From Ricinus communis (lineage: Eukaryota > Streptophyta > Magnoliopsida > Malpighiales > Euphorbiaceae), in assembly GCF_019578655.1 (NCBI RefSeq), contig NC_063258.1, positions 5,625,283-5,689,282 of the forward strand: a stretch of DNA of 64,000 bases, in the 5' to 3' direction. Position numbers and translations under genes: made by a program. Shown piece by piece: positions 37,590-49,539 of this stretch; the stretch's first letter is position 1, and each line of letters opens with the position of its first letter. Under the pieces are notes generated by a model that did no database searches, was not told the DNA's origin, and saw only the letters and a list, made by a program, of their open reading frames with translations.

Positions 37590-37603
37590 TAGTATCAGAG
37601 CCA
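37590..37603 (+). other. EPRV-2 primer-binding site (tRNA-Met), viral genome start
   Basis: TAGTATCAGAGCCA differs from the tRNA-Met complement by one base. By convention this site is position 1 of a caulimovirid genome and marks the minus-strand discontinuity. A leader of about 185 nt follows before ORF1. Confidence 0.8.
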
Positions 37604-37789
37604 ATTGGGTTCCGGGATTAGAAGCATATCTACATTATAAAGATTTTACATTCATTTTAAACTGCATCAGGTTTCCTATAGGCAAGTTCTGTTCATTTTA
37701 TGCGCAGTAGTAAGACCCGACGGACAGGGCAGTAAAGCTGAGAGCTGTGGTCCAGGCTTGTCTAGAAAGTTATTTTGGTTTAGGTTAAA

Positions 37790-39377
37790 ATGAATTTAGA
37801 ACCTTTCTTCTGTAGATCTTCTTCTTTCTCAAATTCTTCTGCCTCTGAATCATCGAGGTACAAAGGTCTAGTAAATAGTGAAGAAATCACTATTGAAGAT
37901 TTTTCAAAGCATATTGACGATTGAGAAATACCCAAAGTCCAAAAGAAACAAATTTATGAGTTTTCAAAGTTCCCTCTCTTCAAGACTGATTTTACAATCA
38001 AGACTGAAGAAAGAGATATCCAAATTTCAAAGCCTTTTGAAGAGATATATCTCTTAAATCCAAAGACCCTCCAAAAGCATATGGAAAAGGATTATAAGTA
38101 TATCCACATAGGTCTAGTCCAGGTAGGTATTAAGCCCCTTACTAGAGAAGGTCTAGATACTTCCATATTAGCCGTCCTTAGGGATGCTAGGTTTACAAAT
38201 TTCTATGATTCCCTTTTAGGTACTGTTGAGTCGAGCCTCAATAAAGGACCTATTTCTTTCAATTGTTTTCCAAATATCACGATTTCTTTAAACGATAAAA
38301 ATGTTTTAAAGAGCATCATTCTTCAAATCAAAACTCACAATTACAAAATGCTTGAAGGATCTATTCCGATAGCATTAATTTTCAAAATTCATTACAAAGC
38401 TATGATTTCTGCCTTTGGTTCCAAACACAAGCTTCACTCACCAAAATGAGAAACACTGTTCCTACAAACAGATCTATCCAAATCAAACGCAACTATTCCA
38501 AAAACCATTCAATGGAAAGACATTACACTTCCAGAAGAATGGATCCTTGAAGGTGCAACCCAACCTACTTCTCCAAAGCAAACAGAACCAAACACAAACC
38601 TTAAACACATAGCCCAATATCCAGATGGAAAGGTAAAGATCACATTCAACAGAAAGTCAACTTCCTCTAGATTTTCTGATGATGGTTCTTCAACCTCGGC
38701 CATAGATATTGGAAGGGTATCCAAAATTCCTTCTGTTATCTATGCTCCTTACAAAGAACCAATTCCATCTCAAACTCAACCCAGATTTTCAACATCTGAT
38801 GTTCCAAATACACTTCAGAATGTTGATTACCAAAGCAACATCCCCAGACCAGTCTACACTGATCCAAAGAAAGATGACGAAGATATAGAGATAACCTCTA
38901 CCCCATCTTCACCATCACCATCAGCCATTACCCAAAACCTTGAAGCAGAGATCAACATGATTTCAAAAGAGTTTGAAATTGATAAAAAACTCTTGCATGA
39001 AGATTTCTATTCAAAGAAAAACCATCTTAAGAAACTTTGGTTTTTTAAGAATTTTTTTAAAAGAAAAAGATAGTATTCAGAAAAAATACTATCAATTTTG
39101 CATTCAAAACAAAGCCCAAATCAAATTTTTTGATTGGTTTCAAATTTACTGCAAAGAAAATGGTATCCTTTATCCCTTTAAGGATAAGTCCATTAGTCCT
39201 GTCACAGTAAGGAACAAAGCCCCTCAATGGAAGGTAGGAGAAAACCTAACTGTCCATTCCGAGCATCCTCCCCTTAGGAAGATAACCATTCCTTATGGAG
39301 AGAGTGAGATAGATGCTACACCTTACAAATTGGTAGGCGAAGACCTAGATAGAAATGTCAAGAACATTGTTCAGTAG
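37790..39377 (+). pseudogene. EPRV-2 ORF1 N-terminal part: movement protein and linker
   Basis: ATG at 37790 is the first start after the leader and is shared by other copies (near 52440 and 60727). The movement protein, with blocks like RDARFTNFYDSLLGTVE and GPISFNCFPNITISL (38170-38290), belongs to the viral 30K-type family that opens plasmodesmata for cell-to-cell spread. A proline- and serine-rich region with LPEEWILEGAT (about 38530) and an acidic and lysine-rich linker follow (38970-39377). Lesions: TGA at 37922 (codon 45) where another copy has TGG, a frame shift before 38448, and one near 39058. Confidence 0.85.
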
Positions 39378-39458
39378 AACAATTTCTCAAACACCTGTCT
39401 AAACACTATAGGAAAGCAACTGGTTAGAATAGAAAACCAGATTCAAAAGCCCCCTGTA

Positions 39459-40845
39459 GTGGTGACATCTTCAATCCCCAGTACTGATCAACCAAAAGAG
39501 TCGAACCAATCAGAGAAGCTTAAAAACCCAGTTTTTAAGCCTTATCAGCTTACAAAGCCAAGCCAAGACCATTTCCAAAAGCAAACTGAGTTTGCCAAAG
39601 CGATGAGAACAAGTAGATTAGCAACCTCCGAGTCGTCCAAAAATCTAGTGCCGGATACTCCTCAAAGCTAGAGGGAATATCGTTGCAATAGGACAAGCCC
39701 AAAGCGATGAATCAAATGATTCAGAGCTTGAAAGCCCCATTCCAAAACCCTTCAACATCAACAGATTAGGAATCCAAGCCCCTAGATTAACCTGGAATAC
39801 TCCTAGGAGTACTGCTCCAGATCTAGGAATTGAAAATAGGAACAACATCCTAACCCAGTCTAGATTCAATGCCTCCTCCGTCTATGAATGGAATATAGAT
39901 GGAATGTCTGAGTACAACATCCTTGGTCACTTGCAACAGATGACCATGGCAGCCAATGCCTACAAAACCCAAAGTGGTACATCCGATAGAGCCATTGCTG
40001 AGCTCCTGATAGCTGGATTTTCTGGCCAATTAAAAGGATGGTGGGATTATCATCTCACTCGAGCACAGCAACTCCAAATCCTAGGTGCTATCCAAACCAC
40101 AGTAGAAGGAACTCCCATTCTAGATGAAATAGGAAATCCAATTGAGGATGCAGTGTCAACTCTAATCCTCACTATTTCTCTTCATTTCATAGGAGACCCT
40201 TCTCTGCTCAAAGACAAAAATGCCGAGCTCCTTAGCAACCTTACCTGTAAGAAGCTTAGCAACTTCCAAAGTTACAAAGACACTTTCCTAACCAGAGTCA
40301 TGCTTAGGGAAGATTCTAGCCAACCTTTCTGGAAAGAAAAGTTCTTAGCCGGTTTACCTAAGATTTTAGGTGAAAGAGTTAGGAATACCATAAGAGAAGC
40401 CCATAACGGTCAAATCCCTTATGATTTCTACACTTATGGTGAGTTAGTTAGTCTAACCCAGAAAGAAGGTTTAAAGATTTGTCATGACCTTAAGCTTCAA
40501 AGACAGCTCAAATGGGAGATGAAAAGACTAGGCGGGAACTAGGTAGTTTCGTAACCCTGAGTATAACCCAATAGAGCCCGTGTCTAGTTGCAGAGGAAAA
40601 TGCAAAGTTGATTCTTATTCAAAGTCTTTCAAAAAGAAGCGATTTTTCAAATATAGAAAGCCTTCTAAAAGCAAGAAGAATTTCTATAAAAAACCATCTT
40701 CTTCCAAATCTCATTCTAAATTTCCAAAGAAAGATTCTAAAAAAGATTTTTCAAAAATTACATGCTTTAAATGTGGTAAGAAAGGCCATACTTCGAAGTA
40801 ATGTAAGTTTTCCAAAAGACTTCTTGAGCTTCAAATAGAAGAAGA
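39459..40845 (+). pseudogene. EPRV-2 ORF1 part: coat protein and CCHC zinc knuckle
   Basis: The capsid region begins with a glutamine/lysine/proline-rich arm (39459-39671), followed by the conserved coat-protein core (39780-40545, with GWWDYHL), a lysine/serine-rich basic tail and a zinc knuckle at about 40762-40806. In the knuckle the codon before the last cysteine is TAA in place of the tyrosine codon seen in EPRV-1 and EPRV-3. Other breaks: a TAG at about 39670 and a frameshift near 40540. Confidence 0.88.
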
Positions 40846-40849
40846 AGTT

Positions 40850-42153
40850 TTGCAAAAGATTTCTGCTCTTCTAGTTGATTCATCTGAATCAGAGTTCTCA
40901 AATAGTGATGAAGAATTTCAAATTGATGAAATCAAAACCTCAACTGATTGTTCTGAGACAGATTCAGAGAGCTCTTCAAAGAACATTAATATGCTCACTA
41001 GGCAACAAGAAGCTCTTCTTGAGGCTGTAAAGCATATTAGTGATCCTCTTATTCAAAAGCAGGTTTTAAAAGAGATTTTAAAAACTGAATCTCTGGTTCC
41101 TTCTTCTAGTAAGAATACTTATGATCTTACTATGATTTTGAACAAAGGGAAGAAGTTGAAAAACCCTCTTCCTACTGTTCAGGAACTCCAGAAGGAGATT
41201 AAAACCATCAAAACAGAACTCAAAGAGTTGAAAGAAAACCAACAAAATGATTCTGTTTTGCTTCAAAGCCCGATCCTCAATCAGAATAGTGATTCTGATT
41301 CTGATGAGGAAAATGATTTTCAAAACCTTGAAGTTTCTGAAAATGTTCCTGAAAACTTTATCAATGTTTTAAAAGAAATTACTTCAAGAAAATATTTGAT
41401 TAAAATAAAGCTTGTTTTCCCTGGTGATTTCCAGATAGAAACCATCGTGTTGTTTGATACAGGAGCAGACCTCAATTGTATCAACTGCGAACTGGTTCCT
41501 AGAAGGTTTCATCAAGAAACCAAAGAAAGGCTAACTTCAGCCAATTCTTCAAAGATTAAGATTGCTGGAAAAACTGAAGTCGCAATTCTTAATAATAATA
41601 TTGCTTTAAAGAATGTTTTTATTCTTACAAAGGATCTTCAGCAAACTGTTATCTTAGGGACTCCGTTTATCAATTTGATAACTCCCTTTAAAGTGACAAC
41701 TGCTGGTATCATTTTCAAAGCCAAAGATTCGAAGATTGTTTTTCCTTTTATAGAAAAACCAAAAAAGAGAAATTTGAATCTTATCAAAGCACATTCCATT
41801 TACAATTTTGAAATCAATGCTTTGATCAAAGGTAAACAAACCCATCTTTCTCATCTTCAACAAGATGTGGGTTTGAAGAGAATCCTAGATCAACTGCAAA
41901 ATGATTTTATTCAAAGAAAAAATTCTGATTTTCAAATGAAGATTGAGAATGAACTCTGTTCTGATCTTCCAAATGCTTTTTGGAATCGAAAGCAACATAT
42001 GGTAGATTTGCCATATGAAAATGATTTTTCAGATAAGCAAATCCCTACTAAAGCCAGACCCATTCAGATGAATGAGTCTTTAGAAAGCCATTGCAGATTA
42101 GAGATTAAAGATCTTGAGTCTAAAGGTTTAATTTCAAAGTCTAGATCACCTTA
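40850..42153 (+). pseudogene. EPRV-2 ORF1 part: acidic linker, aspartic protease and RT start
   Basis: A 434-codon open stretch, the longest intact viral reading frame in the window. It holds an acidic serine-rich segment, a glutamine/lysine helix likely to be a coiled coil (about residues 50-120), then the pepsin-like retroviral-type protease with LFDTGADLNCI near 41452, and the beginning of reverse transcriptase. It stops at a TAG at 42152-42154 where the other copies read TGG (tryptophan). The protease would cut the ORF1 polyprotein. Confidence 0.9.
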
Positions 42154-43332
42154 GTCTTGTGCAGCTTTCTATGTCAATAAGAATAGCGAGATAGAAAGAG
42201 GAACTCCTAGGCTAGTGATCAACTACAAACCCTTGAACAAAGCTCTTAAGTGGATTAGGTATCCTATTCCAAATAAGAAAGATCTTTTACAAAAACTGCA
42301 TTCTGCATTCATCTTTTCAAAGTTTGACATGAAATCAGGATTTTGGCAAATTCAGATTGATCCAAAAGATCGTTACAAAACGGCATTTACAGTCCCATTC
42401 GGCCAATATGAGTGGAATGTGATGCCTTTTGGATTAAAAAAATGCCCCTTCTGAATTTCAGAAAATCATGAATGACATTTTTAATCCATTTTCAAAGTTC
42501 TGCATTGTCTACATAGATGATGTTTTAATCTTTTCAAATTCCATTGAACAGCATTTTAAACATCTAGAAACATTTTTCTATGTTGTTAAGAAAAATGGTT
42601 TAGTGGTTTCAAAGTCTAAGATATCTCTTTTTCAAACGAAAATTAGATTTCTTGGTCATTACATCTCTCGGGGTACAATTACTCCAATTGAGAGATCCCT
42701 TGCATTCACTTCAAAGTTTCCAGATAAAATTTTAGAAAAAACCCAGCTTCAAAGATTTCTTGGTAGTTTAAATTATGTCATGGATTTTTATCCTAATTTA
42801 AACTGTCTTGCAAAGCCTCTGCATGATAGGCTAAGGAAAAACCCTCCTCCTTGGTCTGATCAACATACAAAGATAGTCCAAAGCATTAAAAAACAAGTTT
42901 TAGAAATTCCTTACTTGCATCTTGCTGATCCTTCTGCATTTAAGATTGTAGAAACGGATGCATCAGAGTTAGGATACTGTGGGATTCTAAAGCAAGTTCA
43001 AAATTCCAAAGAATGTATTGTCCAATTTACCGCTCCTTTGGAATGATACCCGAAAGAATTATTCTACTATCAAAAAGGAAATTCTTTCGATAGTTCTCTG
43101 TATTTCTAAATTTCAAAGCGATCTTTTAAATCAAAAATTTCTTTTAAGAATTGATTGCAAGTCTGCAAAAGAAGTTTTACAAAAAGATGTCCAAAATATA
43201 GCTTCAAAACAGATTTTCGCCCGTTGGCAAGTTATCTTATCCGTTTTTGATTTTGAGATTGAATTTATTCGAGGAGAATCAAATTCTATTCCTGACTTTC
43301 TAACCAGAGAGTTCTTACAAAAACAGGAGTGA
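42154..43332 (+). pseudogene. EPRV-2 ORF1 C-terminal part: reverse transcriptase and RNase H
   Basis: Reverse transcriptase fingers and palm (INYKPLNKALKWIRYP, FDMKSGFWQIQI) with the YIDDV active site at 42510-42524, then RNase H (ETDASELGY near 42955, RIDCKSAKE near 43150, GESNSIPDFLTRE near 43270) to the stop TGA at 43330-43332. A one-base insertion in an A run at about 42435-42442 and a frame break near 43035 disrupt it. Confidence 0.9.
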
Positions 43333-43338
43333 TACAAA

Positions 43339-44828
43339 ATGCCAAGAAAATCGAAGTCCAAAAAAGAAAAGTCCACGGCTAGTTCAAAACCGGCCCAAAT
43401 TCAAAGACCAGTGAAGGAAGTTCTCCCTTCAACTTCAAAGCCCATCAGGACTTGGACTGAGATAATCTAAGAAGAAATTAATCAACTGGATCCAGTTCAA
43501 CAACAAATGGATCCTTTCAAAGCCGATCAAGCCAAACAAATTCAGGAATGGCTTGCTCAGCAAGACCCTGAATTCATTCAAAGGGTGGAAGAATACAAAA
43601 GACAAATGGTTCAATCCCTGTCTGAACCATCTACAAAGCAAATTATTCTAAAGCCAGAAGCGACTCCAAAGTCGTCCTCTTCCTCTACAAAGGGTAAAGG
43701 TATACTATCTATCCCTTTTCAAAATACCGAGATAGAGATTTTCCCTCCAAATCTATCTCAAAACTCAAATAGTTTTTCAAAGTCAAACTCTCAAGAGATT
43801 GTTTTGACGCAATCAAAACGTTTTAAATCAAATGAGTATTTGGAAAAACCTATTTTTCAAAATGTTTTAACCATTGAGGAAGGATTTTGCACAGAAAGCC
43901 CCTCAAAATTGGTTTCAAAGATTTTCCCTCCAGGTTGGTTTTTTAAACCCTGGAATATTTCAAAGCCTCAGGCTTATTACCAGTCAATCCTTGAGGTTAC
44001 TGGTTCAGCCAAATTCAAGCATTTCAAAAAAGACAAAGCCCATAAAGACCCTGCATATTCAACATGCACAATCCAAAGAATCCTTCACCCGTCTGATTGG
44101 GGTATGGATTTACACTCTCCTCGTTCCTTCCCTACCTCTCTAAAAAGAACCTACCCTTCAAATCTAAACACCTCTTTCTCCTATTGGGATTACCGAAGTA
44201 AGCCCGGTTCAATACCTTTTTATCCAAAACGAAGGAAGAAGCCACTCCGGCTATTCTACTTGACACCAACATCCAAACCTCCAAAATCCCTTACTTTGGT
44301 TTAAGCGGTGGTGGAATTACTACAGTAATGCCCTGAGACTCTTATTCCAAGTCTTACCCCTGTTCAACCTCTTCAAAGCAAATTACAAACCAAATTCCAT
44401 GGAAAGCGTTTTTCCCGCTTCTCCTTTCCTGTTCAAATTTCTTTTTACCCACGGGTATGTGTATGGTACTTTCACTTTAATCCCTTCCGGATGGTGAGAT
44501 TACACTTATCCGTCGATTCAAAGTAAAATGGTGGGATAAATTCAACCACCAAGACAAACTGTCCCTAAAAGCCGTTCAAAACTTCTTGACCAAACATAGC
44601 TTCTTGCCTCCTCCTAAAGAACAAACAACGTTCTTGGCACAAGTCTTTTCTCCTTCCAAAGTCGGCCAAACCGAAGAAGATTTCCTACAACTTATAAAGC
44701 GGTTATGCGAGGCTTCTTCTAAAGGCAAATCCAAAGCCTCTTCATCATCCTCTTCCGATTGCTAATCTGCATTCGATTTGGATGATCCGGTGGGAGACGA
44801 TTGTTATGGGATACTCAAAGTCTCATAA
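43339..44828 (+). pseudogene. EPRV-2 ORF2, protein of unknown function
   Basis: Starts ATG six bases after the ORF1 stop and ends TAA at 44826-44828. Layout is the same as in EPRV-1: basic MPRKSKSKKEK start, serine-rich linker, tryptophan-rich central domain, serine-rich acidic end. Lesions: TAA at 43468-43470 (EPRV-1 has TAG at the homologous codon, EPRV-3 has CAG), frame breaks at about 44200-44300, and a TAA near 44764. The stretch 43507-44304 remains open. It has no recognised enzyme motif. Its conservation in three copies argues that it was a real viral protein. Confidence 0.83.
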
Positions 44829-45183
44829 ATATTATCTCCTTCTTTAAAAGCCCATGGGTTGAAAACCAGAAATGGTAGCCCAAGGTTATTTGTGTTGGGC
44901 CAAAAAGCCCACACTAAAGCCCAGAAAAGAAAAGAAAAGAAAAAGAAAAAGAAAAAGAAAAGAAAAGAAAAGAAAAAGACAAAAGACAAAAGAAAAAGAA
45001 AAGTCAAAAAAGCAAAAGATTCCTTCAAAGCATGGACGACAACTTTCTCAAAAGACGGTTGGCATTATCAAAAGACTCCAAAGCATGTGAAGCATCTCCA
45101 CAAGACTCCAAAGACAAGTGGAATCATTTCTACTCCACTAAGCAAAGCATCCAAAGCCCGTGACAAGTATCCAAAGCTCCAAG

Positions 45184-45200
45184 ACCTCTATATATAGAGG
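45184..45200 (+). promoter_or_regulatory. EPRV-2 pregenomic RNA promoter (TATA box)
   Basis: CCTCTATATATAGAGGA, the same layout as at 29660 in EPRV-1. It lies about 265 bp upstream of AATAAA. Confidence 0.75.
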
Positions 45201-45454
45201 AGTCCTCCTTCTTCATCCCTCAGAACTTAGAAGAACTTAGAAGAGAGAAGAAAGAATTCTAGAAAGAAAAGCCCTTCTGTTATCTAGTTCTCACAGAAGA
45301 AATTAGAGTGAAAAGAGTGAGTAAGAGAGAGAGAAATCTTGTAACTCCTCTTGTAAGTCTATATTCTTCTTGTTTCAAAGTTTTACAAAGTTGTATGTTT
45401 ATTTAAAGCTTTCAAAGATTGTTTATATATTTATGTTCAAAGCCTGTTATTATC

Positions 45455-45460
45455 AATAAA
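45455..45460 (+). terminator. EPRV-2 poly(A) signal
   Basis: AATAAA in TATCAATAAAGC, homologous to 29917-29922. Here it occurs in a single unit. Confidence 0.7.
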
Positions 45461-45579
45461 GCATTCAAAGTTTATTTCTTTGTCTATCTTCTTCTTTCCT
45501 GTTTCTTTCATCAAGCGTATGCTCTGTGCTTGCCTTGTAAGAGGATCCTGCACATCAGAAACTTGCTGATTGTTTCTGT

Positions 45580-45879
45580 TCAAATTTATTTTCAGATCTA
45601 TAAGTTTATAGGCTGGAAAACAGATTCTGCAAGAGCATCTAAAGCTCCCACAGGCTGCTGAAAGCGTGAATCTGGTTACAACGCCACGAACTTAGATCTA
45701 AATCTTCACTGTTATCTTCGTCATCTTTCTTTGGATCAGTGTAGACTGGTCTGGGGATGTTGCTTTGGTAATCAACATTCTGAAGTGTATTTGGAACATC
45801 AGATGTTGAAAATCTGGGTTGAGTTTGAGATGGAATTGGTTCTTTCTAAGGAGCATAGATAACAGAAGGAATTTTGGAT
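45580..45879. other. EPRV-2 right-end rearrangement
   Basis: After the terminal region (last clear viral match around 45580) come about 125 bp that I cannot place. Then about 45710-45879 is the reverse complement of ORF1 sequence equivalent to about 38733-38890 (proline/serine-rich linker after the movement protein). The gypsy LTR resumes at 45880. Confidence 0.75.
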
Positions 45880-47459
45880 CACAATTCAATCATTTCACTT
45901 ATATCATATTCAAGCAATAACAATTGTTCAACTCAACACCAATCCTTTCCATCTAATTCATTCAAACATAAATAATATTAAGCAAACGCAACCATTCGCG
46001 GAACATTTGATTAAATATATGAACATAGCAAATTTTAACTATTTACTTACTCAAAATACACATATTCCTTCAGCATATAAGAACCTCCTTTCTCCACAAC
46101 TTCCTTTCTAGGCCTTTGAGTACCTGTCAACACATTCATCAATTCACATTTCATGCATATTCCAAATATTTATGTAAATGCTAGTTCTAATGCATTACAA
46201 GATCATCCTCTCTCTAATTCATAGGTCTAACTCTTCCTCTAAGACTCTCAATTATTGTTTTAATATCATAAAAATATTCTCCATCTAGTTAAATACCAAT
46301 TTAATTCAAATTAACCTCAAATAAATTGCATAAAACTAATCTCCAACATCTCTGTTTTCTAGACAGAATTTAGTACCAAGGTATATTTATTGCTAGACAA
46401 AATTGGCTCAATAAAAAAATATCGTATTAAATAGACATATCCACTTATGCGTCTAGTTTCATCTCCAAGAAGAATTACTCAATTCCGACTTCTATAGATT
46501 TAATTATCTTCAAATTACTGAGCAAGGGTCATACAGCTAGTTGTACCCGAGCAGAAATTTATTTGCTCAATTTAAGCAACCAAAACGGCAAAAATAGCAA
46601 AATTACAAAACTACAAAGTTATAGAGGGCTCTTCAAAATTTCCATAGACACCAATTAAGCTTAATTTGGACTTATATAACCCATGTTATGTGTAAAATAC
46701 AAAACATCAAGGTTGCTAGAATTTTAACAGTTTTCTATCTTGACATACTTAAACTTAAATCAAGCTTAATCTCTATGCAATCATTCAATACCCTACTAAT
46801 TCATGATAATCAGACCTTTAATTAATCAATGAGAGCATCAATTGAAGTTTTTCCAATTTGTAATCAAGAACCCTAATGACAAATTAATAACACTCAAGTA
46901 ACAACTCACCAATTTCAACTTTTGGGTTGCTAATATGCTTAAATCTTTTAGCTTTAGCTTGGCTCCTTCAATAGTTGGTAAAATCCTATCTTAATCTTAA
47001 GTTTTTTTAGGTATTCAACTCCTCTCTCTTATTCCAAATTTTGTGTTTTTGGCCATGTACGAATTTTAGAGAAATGAATAGGTAAAATGAGCTTGCTCAT
47101 GGTTCCAATTTTCAAGATTCATCTCTCAATGCCACCACCTACTTAAACTAGTTTTATCATCCTAAATTAATTCTTACTAACCATATATAGGTACTAAATT
47201 TTAATTGTATCTTTTAAGTCCAATCTATTTACCCAACCTTCAACTATTGGTTCAATTAGTCTTAAGGCTTAATACACATAACCCAAGTACTTAATCAACT
47301 TATCTAAATTAATAATCTAATATCATGCTTCTTATTCTCTACTTATAATTAATATATATCTGTCTCATAAAATAAAAATATTATTGATATACCATCATAT
47401 ACCCAATGATTAAATGTAAATGCACATAACATGGATGATGAGAAAATGCAGGCGTTACA
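45880..47459 (-). repeat. Gypsy right LTR, second part
   Basis: Resumes with CACAATTCAATC (equivalent to about 30220 in the left LTR) and ends GGCGTTACA at 47459, followed by the target duplication TCGTA. No gene inside. Confidence 0.9.
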
Positions 47460-47464
47460 TCGTA

Positions 47465-49300
47465 TATCTCGTCATATCACTTTTTGGGAACATAAACCGT
47501 TCTCTTCATTATCCACCTTCAAAGTCCCATTGTCTCCTTCATTTTTATCCGACCCCACTATTCCTTTATTTCATGATGATTCTTCTACAGGTTCAGTTAG
47601 CTCTAACAATTCCACGGCACCTCCGCCTGCGCCTGATGACCTTCCCTCTGTGGATCCTCAGACTTCTTCTACTATTCAACCTTCCAACGAGTCCATACTT
47701 CGTCGTTCTAACCATGTAAGTCAATACTCTTCGTAATTATCATTGTTATTTTGGTCTTGTTTCTTTATATGAGCCTCACACTTACAAGGAGGCTAGTACT
47801 AACCCTTTATGGCAGCAAGCATTGGTAGAAGAACTCAAGGCACTTACGTCCTCTCATACGTGGGATATGGTTGATTTACCCTCAAACAAGTCTATGGTTG
47901 GTTGTAAATGGGTTTACAAAATAAAGACTAAAGCTGATGGGTTAGTAGAATGATATAAAGCTCGGCATGTGGCAAAAGATTTTACTCAGAAATATGAGAC
48001 AGATTATGAAGAAACATTTGCCACTGTAGCTTGTATTACATCTGTTCGTACTCTTATAGCCATTGCCAATGTGAAGAGTTGTACTTTATTTTAAATGCAT
48101 GTCAAAAATGCCTTCTTGAGTGGAGATCTTACTAACGAAGTATACATGCAGCCTCCTCCCGGCTATGATCATCCACCAAACAAAGTATGTATTCTTCGCA
48201 AGGCCTTGTATGGACTGAAACAGGCTCCTCGTGCTTGGTTTGCGAAATTTAGTTCCATCATTTGTCGGCATGGTTTTTAATCCAGTCCTTATGATCATGC
48301 CTTATTTCTTCGCACAACTAAGCATGGTACTATACTGTTGCTCCTATATGTTGATGACATGATTATTACTGGTGATAATACACAGAGTATTCAAGATCTC
48401 AAGAACTTTCTCAGTCGTCAATTTGAAATGAAAGATCTTGGTTGCTTGAGCTATTTTTTAGGTCTTAAGGTTACTTCTGATTCTACTGATCATTATCTAT
48501 CTCAAGCTAAGTATGCTACAAATCTTATATCTCGTGTTGGACTTACTGATGATAAGATTGCCAACACTTCTATTGAGGCCAATGCTCATTTCTCTGCTTC
48601 AGATGGCTCTACTCTTCCTGATTGTACTTTGTACCGCCAACTTGTTGACAGTCTTATTTTTCTTACTATCACTCGGCCTGATATTTCTTATGTTGTCCAT
48701 ATTATTAGTCAGTTCATGGCAGCTCCTCGTACCACACATTATGTAGCAGTTCTTCGTATTCTCCGCTACATTAAAAGGACTCTATTTCATGGACTTCATT
48801 ATTCGAGTTCATCATCTCTTCAATTGCAAGGGTATTCAGATGCTGATTGGGCAGGTGATCCCATTGATCGACGATCTACTACTGGTTATTGTTTCTTCCT
48901 TGGCGATTTACTAATTTATTGGCGTTGTAAGAAGTAAACTGTTGTCTCTCGCTCTAGTACCGAAGCAGAGTATCGAGCCCTTGCAGATACGACTTCCGAG
49001 CTTCTATGGCTCTGTTGGTTACTTCAGAGTATGGGAATTTCTTCTCCATCTGCTACTCTTTTGCACTATGATAATCGAAGTGCTATGCAGATTGCCCATA
49101 ATGATGTATTTTACGAACGGACAAAGCACATCGAGATTGATTGCCACTTTATACGTCATCATGTTCAAAATCACACAATTGAGCTTGTTCCTATGTCCTT
49201 TCAAAATCAGGCTGCTGACATATTCACTAAGGCGCATTCTGCTCCTCGGTTTCGCGATCTTATTTCCAAACTCAAGCTTTTTGATTCTCATTCATCTTGA
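47465..49300 (+). pseudogene. Copia-2 pol: integrase end, reverse transcriptase and RNase H
   Basis: Continues the Copia-2 polyprotein after the gypsy insertion. It has a proline/serine-rich linker, reverse transcriptase with [38 protein letters not shown] (about 48340-48375), then RNase H with GYSDADWAGDPIDRRS, SRSSTEAEYRAL and KHIEIDCHFIRHHV, ending TGA at about 49299. In-frame stops occur at 47954, 48092, 48278 and 48936; several look like CGA, CAG or TGG turned into stops. The 199-codon stretch 48338-48937 is intact. Confidence 0.92.
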
Positions 49301-49313
49301 GTTTGAGGGGGAA
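49301..49313 (+). other. Copia-2 polypurine tract
   Basis: GTTTGAGGGGGAA directly before the 3' LTR. Confidence 0.85.
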
Positions 49314-49539
49314 TGATGATATGTATATTCTAGTATATTCTCATATATTCTAGTATATTCTCCTATTGCCTAATTAGGCACTAATTGGGCACTATTCTTC
49401 TATTGCCTAATTAGACACTAGTTAGGCATTAATTTAGTTTTCCTATTTTAGCTAAAGATGTATATATAAATAGACACTAGCACTCTCATTGTAAAATACA
49501 ATTTAGAATACAAATTGAATCTTATTATTTTCTTCTACA
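49314..49539 (+). repeat. Copia-2 3' LTR
   Basis: Starts TGATGATATG and ends TTCTACA; the transporter exon resumes at 49540. By eye it differs from the 5' LTR at 10-15% of sites, many of them C/T or G/A differences. Confidence 0.88.

Larger units (their letters stand above)
37127..45879 (+). mobile_element. EPRV-2, near-complete endogenous pararetrovirus (Caulimoviridae)
   Basis: The most complete viral copy. It runs from a primer site at 37590 through ORF1 (37790-43332), ORF2 (43339-44828), the promoter (45189) and a poly(A) signal (45455) to about 45580, or roughly 8 kb. It is flanked on the left by an inverted protease/RT fragment (37127-37569) and on the right by about 110 bp of unidentified sequence and an inverted ORF1 fragment (about 45710-45879). 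Unlike EPRV-1 and EPRV-3 it has no TA repeats at its borders, and about 260 bp of the host LTR were lost. Many stops and frameshifts show that it is inactive. Placement in Caulimoviridae is firm; florendovirus-like is an inference from layout. Confidence 0.93.
23417..47459 (-). mobile_element. Tekay/Del-like Ty3/gypsy chromovirus nested in Copia-2
   Basis: A - strand gypsy element with long LTRs (over 2 kb each once the EPRV cargo is removed), a tRNA-Met primer site at 36638-36650, and a polypurine tract at 31805-31818. The polyprotein reads gag, CCHC, protease, reverse transcriptase, RNase H, integrase, chromodomain-like tail. The integrase-before-LTR order is that of gypsy, and the long LTRs and chromodomain-like end (YVEEPIEILDRR...IPMVKIKW) suggest the Tekay/Del clade. 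The perfect target duplication TCGTA flanks it. Both LTRs are themselves interrupted by endogenous pararetrovirus DNA. Confidence 0.93.
20711..49539 (+). mobile_element. Copia-2, Ty1/copia retrotransposon that splits the transporter exon and holds the nested insertions
   Basis: A + strand copia element whose own length is about 4.8 kb, interrupted at 23416/47465 by a 24-kb gypsy element and its cargo. It has LTRs 20711-20933 and 49314-49539, a tRNA-Met primer site and a polypurine tract. The gag-protease-integrase half is left of the interruption and the reverse transcriptase-RNase H half is right of it. The LTRs differ much more (by eye 10-15%) than those of the gypsy element inside it, as expected for the outer, older insertion. 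The target duplication is blurred: TCGAT on the left overlaps the LTR start by one base and compares with TCTAT on the right. Confidence 0.93.

Noticed and set aside
44930..45010. Lysine/arginine-rich ORFs after EPRV-2 ORF2
   Set aside because: They are products of an AAAGAAAAG low-complexity tract in the viral noncoding region, not a real gene.
37127..45879. EPRV-2 as an active, replication-competent virus
   Set aside because: Stops and frameshifts occur in the movement protein, coat protein, RT and ORF2 regions, and both ends are rearranged.
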